From Bilamarchaeum sp050303335 (lineage in GTDB: Archaea; Micrarchaeota; Micrarchaeia; Anstonellales; Bilamarchaeaceae), in the NCBI GenBank assembly GCA_050303335.1, contig JBNLBN010000028.1, forward strand, positions 1 to 14,515: 14,515 nucleotides of DNA. The letters run 5' to 3'. The notes beneath the pieces are model-generated. The model saw nothing but the letters and a program-made list of their open reading frames with translations. It searched no databases and was not told the DNA's origin. A program made the translations under genes and the position numbers. This document shows positions 13,251 through 14,515 of the stretch, in pieces. How positions within the stretch are numbered: the first letter of the stretch is position 1; each line of letters opens with the position of its first letter.

Positions 13251-13653
13251 CGGTTCCTCGTAAAGGATCACTGCTAACAACCCCCTTTAGTTTATTGAGC
13301 TCGCTCAGCATCAGTCGAGGCTTTTTGACCTGGAGCCTTTGCTTCTCGAACTTGTCGAGCAGAAGCTCAAGGAATATTTGGAACTCTGTTTTTTTAATAC
13401 CACAATATTCGAACTCCCTTGCAAGCCTCCGGATTGTCTTTAGCGAACCGACAAGAAGCGATATGTCAATAGTGTTCCTGCCATTCCAACCCTTTATCTT
13501 CTGGGTTATGAGGATTCTTGTCATCCCGAGTGCCGCTCTGAGCCTCCTGCTTTTTGCATCCTTTGCCTCCACGCCAAGCTGCATGTTCGCTAACGCATTG
13601 TAAAAAAATTCCCACTCCTCTTTGTCAAGGGCAAAACTCTTCGGAGGATTCAT
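13240..13653 (-). CDS. Hypothetical helical protein, 137 aa
   Basis: Not recognised. The sequence is strongly helical and basic: DKEEWEFFYNALANMQLGVE near the start, KSRRLRAALGMTRILITQK (about 34-52), LKTIRRLAREFEYCGIKKTE and FLELLLDKFEKQRLQVKKP further on. The tail is acidic (RGTDED). There is no signal peptide or membrane segment. I place the start at ATG 13653; the frame runs two codons further to a TTG, but a TTTTATA box about 28 nt upstream supports the ATG. Its stop lies 11 bases inside the phosphoglucose isomerase gene, so both are on one transcript and probably translationally coupled. Helix-rich and positively charged, it could bind RNA or a partner protein, but that is a guess. Confidence 0.7.
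   Translation of the reverse strand: MNPPKSFALDKEEWEFFYNALANMQLGVEAKDAKSRRLRAALGMTRILITQKIKGWNGRNTIDISLLVGSLKTIRRLAREFEYCGIKKTEFQIFLELLLDKFEKQRLQVKKPRLMLSELNKLKGVVSSDPLRGTDED
13256..13259 (-). promoter_or_regulatory. Shine-Dalgarno that fixes the pgi start
   Basis: GAGG on the minus strand, five bases before ATG 13250 and still inside the upstream gene. It favours this ATG over the TTG at 13280. Confidence 0.55.
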
Positions 13654-13677
13654 GTCCAACTACAATCGAAGAAAAGC

Positions 13678-13684
13678 TATAAAA
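13678..13684 (-). promoter_or_regulatory. TATA box for the 137-aa gene and pgi
   Basis: Minus-strand TTTTATA centred about 28 nt before ATG 13653. It lies immediately upstream of, and partly against, the stop end of the M23 peptidase gene, which is on the same strand. Confidence 0.6.
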
Positions 13685-13685
13685 A

Positions 13686-14515
13686 TCACTGGGTCCTTTC
13701 GCCGAAACCCCAGATGTCCGTGGCTGTAATATCCTCTCCGATGCCTTCGAACCGGATCCGGTATTGGCCGCTTTGGTCATTGAATATTTCGGGCACGATC
13801 GTGATTCCGTTGCTTTCCGGCTCGTCCAGGCTGTCGATGCCAATCCTCAGGTTGAAATCGATGACAACCGGCCCGGCTTCGATCCTGTTGAAATCAAGTT
13901 CCCCCCTGCCAGTGATGACCTCCAGGGTTTCCGGATCAATCGATACGTTTCCCGTATTATCATAAGGCAGGATCAAATATGGGTTCACATGCGGATCGAA
14001 CGGCTCTTCCATTGCACATGCGCTTTCTGGATTTTCAAGCTGGAACTCGATCGAGCATTGCGTTCCTATCCTGATCTCGAAGTGGAGGTGCTTGAGTTCA
14101 GTATCGCCGCTATCACCCATGGTTGCAATTACATCCCCCTCCATTACGTCGCTCTCGGGCTCCACCAAGATTGAATCCAAATGGGCATACACGGAATAGT
14201 AAACAGAGTGCTTCCCATGGAATTCTATTTGCTGATTTGAAACATGGGAGATTACAATAACATTGCCCCCTCCAGGATAAGTGCTTTCAGGATCATTTTC
14301 CAGATGGATCGCCTCAATCGATCCGTCTGATATTGCATATATGTTGTCATTTTCGCCAGGAAGCAGGTCTATTCCCCTGTGGAAGTCATACCTGAAATCC
14401 TCGGATGCCTTTAGTCTCGGCCCAAAAGGGGATGAAATTATTATCTCGTCAACAGGCCATCTGGCAGAATCGTATGTGATTTTTTCCCCTCTGACCGGTT
14501 CGGTTTTTACTGCCC
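13686..14515 (-). CDS. M23 (LytM-type) metallopeptidase, N-terminus beyond the window
   Basis: The frame is open from the right edge to the stop at 13686, giving the last 275 residues; the true start is outside. Numbering from the first complete codon (14513), SSPFGPRL precedes H45 and D49 (FHRGIDL), H111 (YAHLDS), and H142 and H144 (HLHFEI). These correspond to the zinc ligands (H45, D49, H144) and the two catalytic histidines (H111, H142) of M23 glycyl-glycine endopeptidases such as LytM. C153 and C166 could form a disulfide, which suits an extracellular location. About 90 further residues form a beta-rich C-terminal domain of unknown type (ELDFNRIEAGPVVIDFNLRI). Known M23 enzymes cut peptide cross-links in cell walls; the target in an archaeon is unclear. 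No signal peptide can be assessed because the N-terminus is missing. Confidence 0.9.
   Translation of the reverse strand, partial: AVKTEPVRGEKITYDSARWPVDEIIISSPFGPRLKASEDFRYDFHRGIDLLPGENDNIYAISDGSIEAIHLENDPESTYPGGGNVIVISHVSNQQIEFHGKHSVYYSVYAHLDSILVEPESDVMEGDVIATMGDSGDTELKHLHFEIRIGTQCSIEFQLENPESACAMEEPFDPHVNPYLILPYDNTGNVSIDPETLEVITGRGELDFNRIEAGPVVIDFNLRIGIDSLDEPESNGITIVPEIFNDQSGQYRIRFEGIGEDITATDIWGFGERTQ

Noticed and set aside
13251..13280. Ten-residue N-terminal extension of phosphoglucose isomerase from a TTG
   Set aside because: ATG 13250 has GAGG at the right distance and starts the first strand of the cupin; the TTG has no ribosome site.
14190..14192. GTG 14192 as the start of the M23 peptidase
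   Set aside because: It falls in the middle of the domain, between the H-x3-D and H-x-H motifs. The frame is open and conserved up to the window edge.
1..14515. CRISPR array, insertion sequence, integrase, attachment site or replication origin
   Set aside because: No regularly spaced direct repeats, no terminal inverted repeats flanking a transposase, no integrase gene next to the tRNA, and no iterated origin-like boxes were seen.

Overview
This window looks like a piece of an archaeal chromosome. The evidence is an archaeal-type AlaRS with an N-terminal zinc-finger extension, a single-subunit archaeal/eukaryotic-type GlyRS, a Taw1/TYW1 wyosine-synthesis radical SAM enzyme, a cupin-type phosphoglucose isomerase, a tRNA-Lys gene carrying two introns, and TATA-like boxes centred about 25-28 nt before most first-gene start codons (leaderless transcription). 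Genes are packed tightly and lipoproteins with very short signal peptides are frequent. That would suit a DPANN-type lineage, but I cannot fix the taxon from sequence reading alone.

Layout. At the left edge the minus strand carries the first codons of a family-2 glycosyltransferase (1-42), preceded by a small unknown gene (42-323). The plus strand then runs purN (336-929), a large S-layer-like lipoprotein (985-2949), an unknown 197-aa protein (2993-3586), a small basic proline-rich protein (3658-3861) and a putative HExxH+E metallopeptidase (3913-5151). Each of these five plus-strand genes has its own TATA-like box. The metallopeptidase gene converges on the minus-strand Taw1 gene (5141-6139).

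Next on the minus strand is the unit glyS (7340-8818), then a ComEC-type beta-lactamase-fold lipoprotein that has lost its metal ligands (6357-7343, overlapping glyS by ATGA), then tRNA-Lys(CUU) with introns in both the D-loop and the anticodon loop (6171-6325). One symmetric TATA element at 8840-8847 appears to serve glyS leftward and a HEPN-like gene plus a small lipoprotein rightward (8870-9843). AlaRS follows (9878-12586) and converges, with overlapping ends, on a minus-strand pair: a 137-aa helical protein and phosphoglucose isomerase (12570-13653). The right edge holds the C-terminal 275 residues of an M23 (LytM-type) endopeptidase with all five active-site residues (13686-14515).

How the parts work together: translation and tRNA functions (GlyRS, AlaRS, Taw1, tRNA-Lys) are interleaved with cell-surface genes (three lipoproteins, an M23 peptidase, a glycosyltransferase). 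I see no defence island, CRISPR array, transposon or prophage, and no gene-free stretch longer than 300 bases. The most unusual items are the metal-less ComEC-like lipoprotein coupled to glyS, the doubly interrupted tRNA-Lys, the bidirectional TATA element and the uncharacterised HETAH metallopeptidase.
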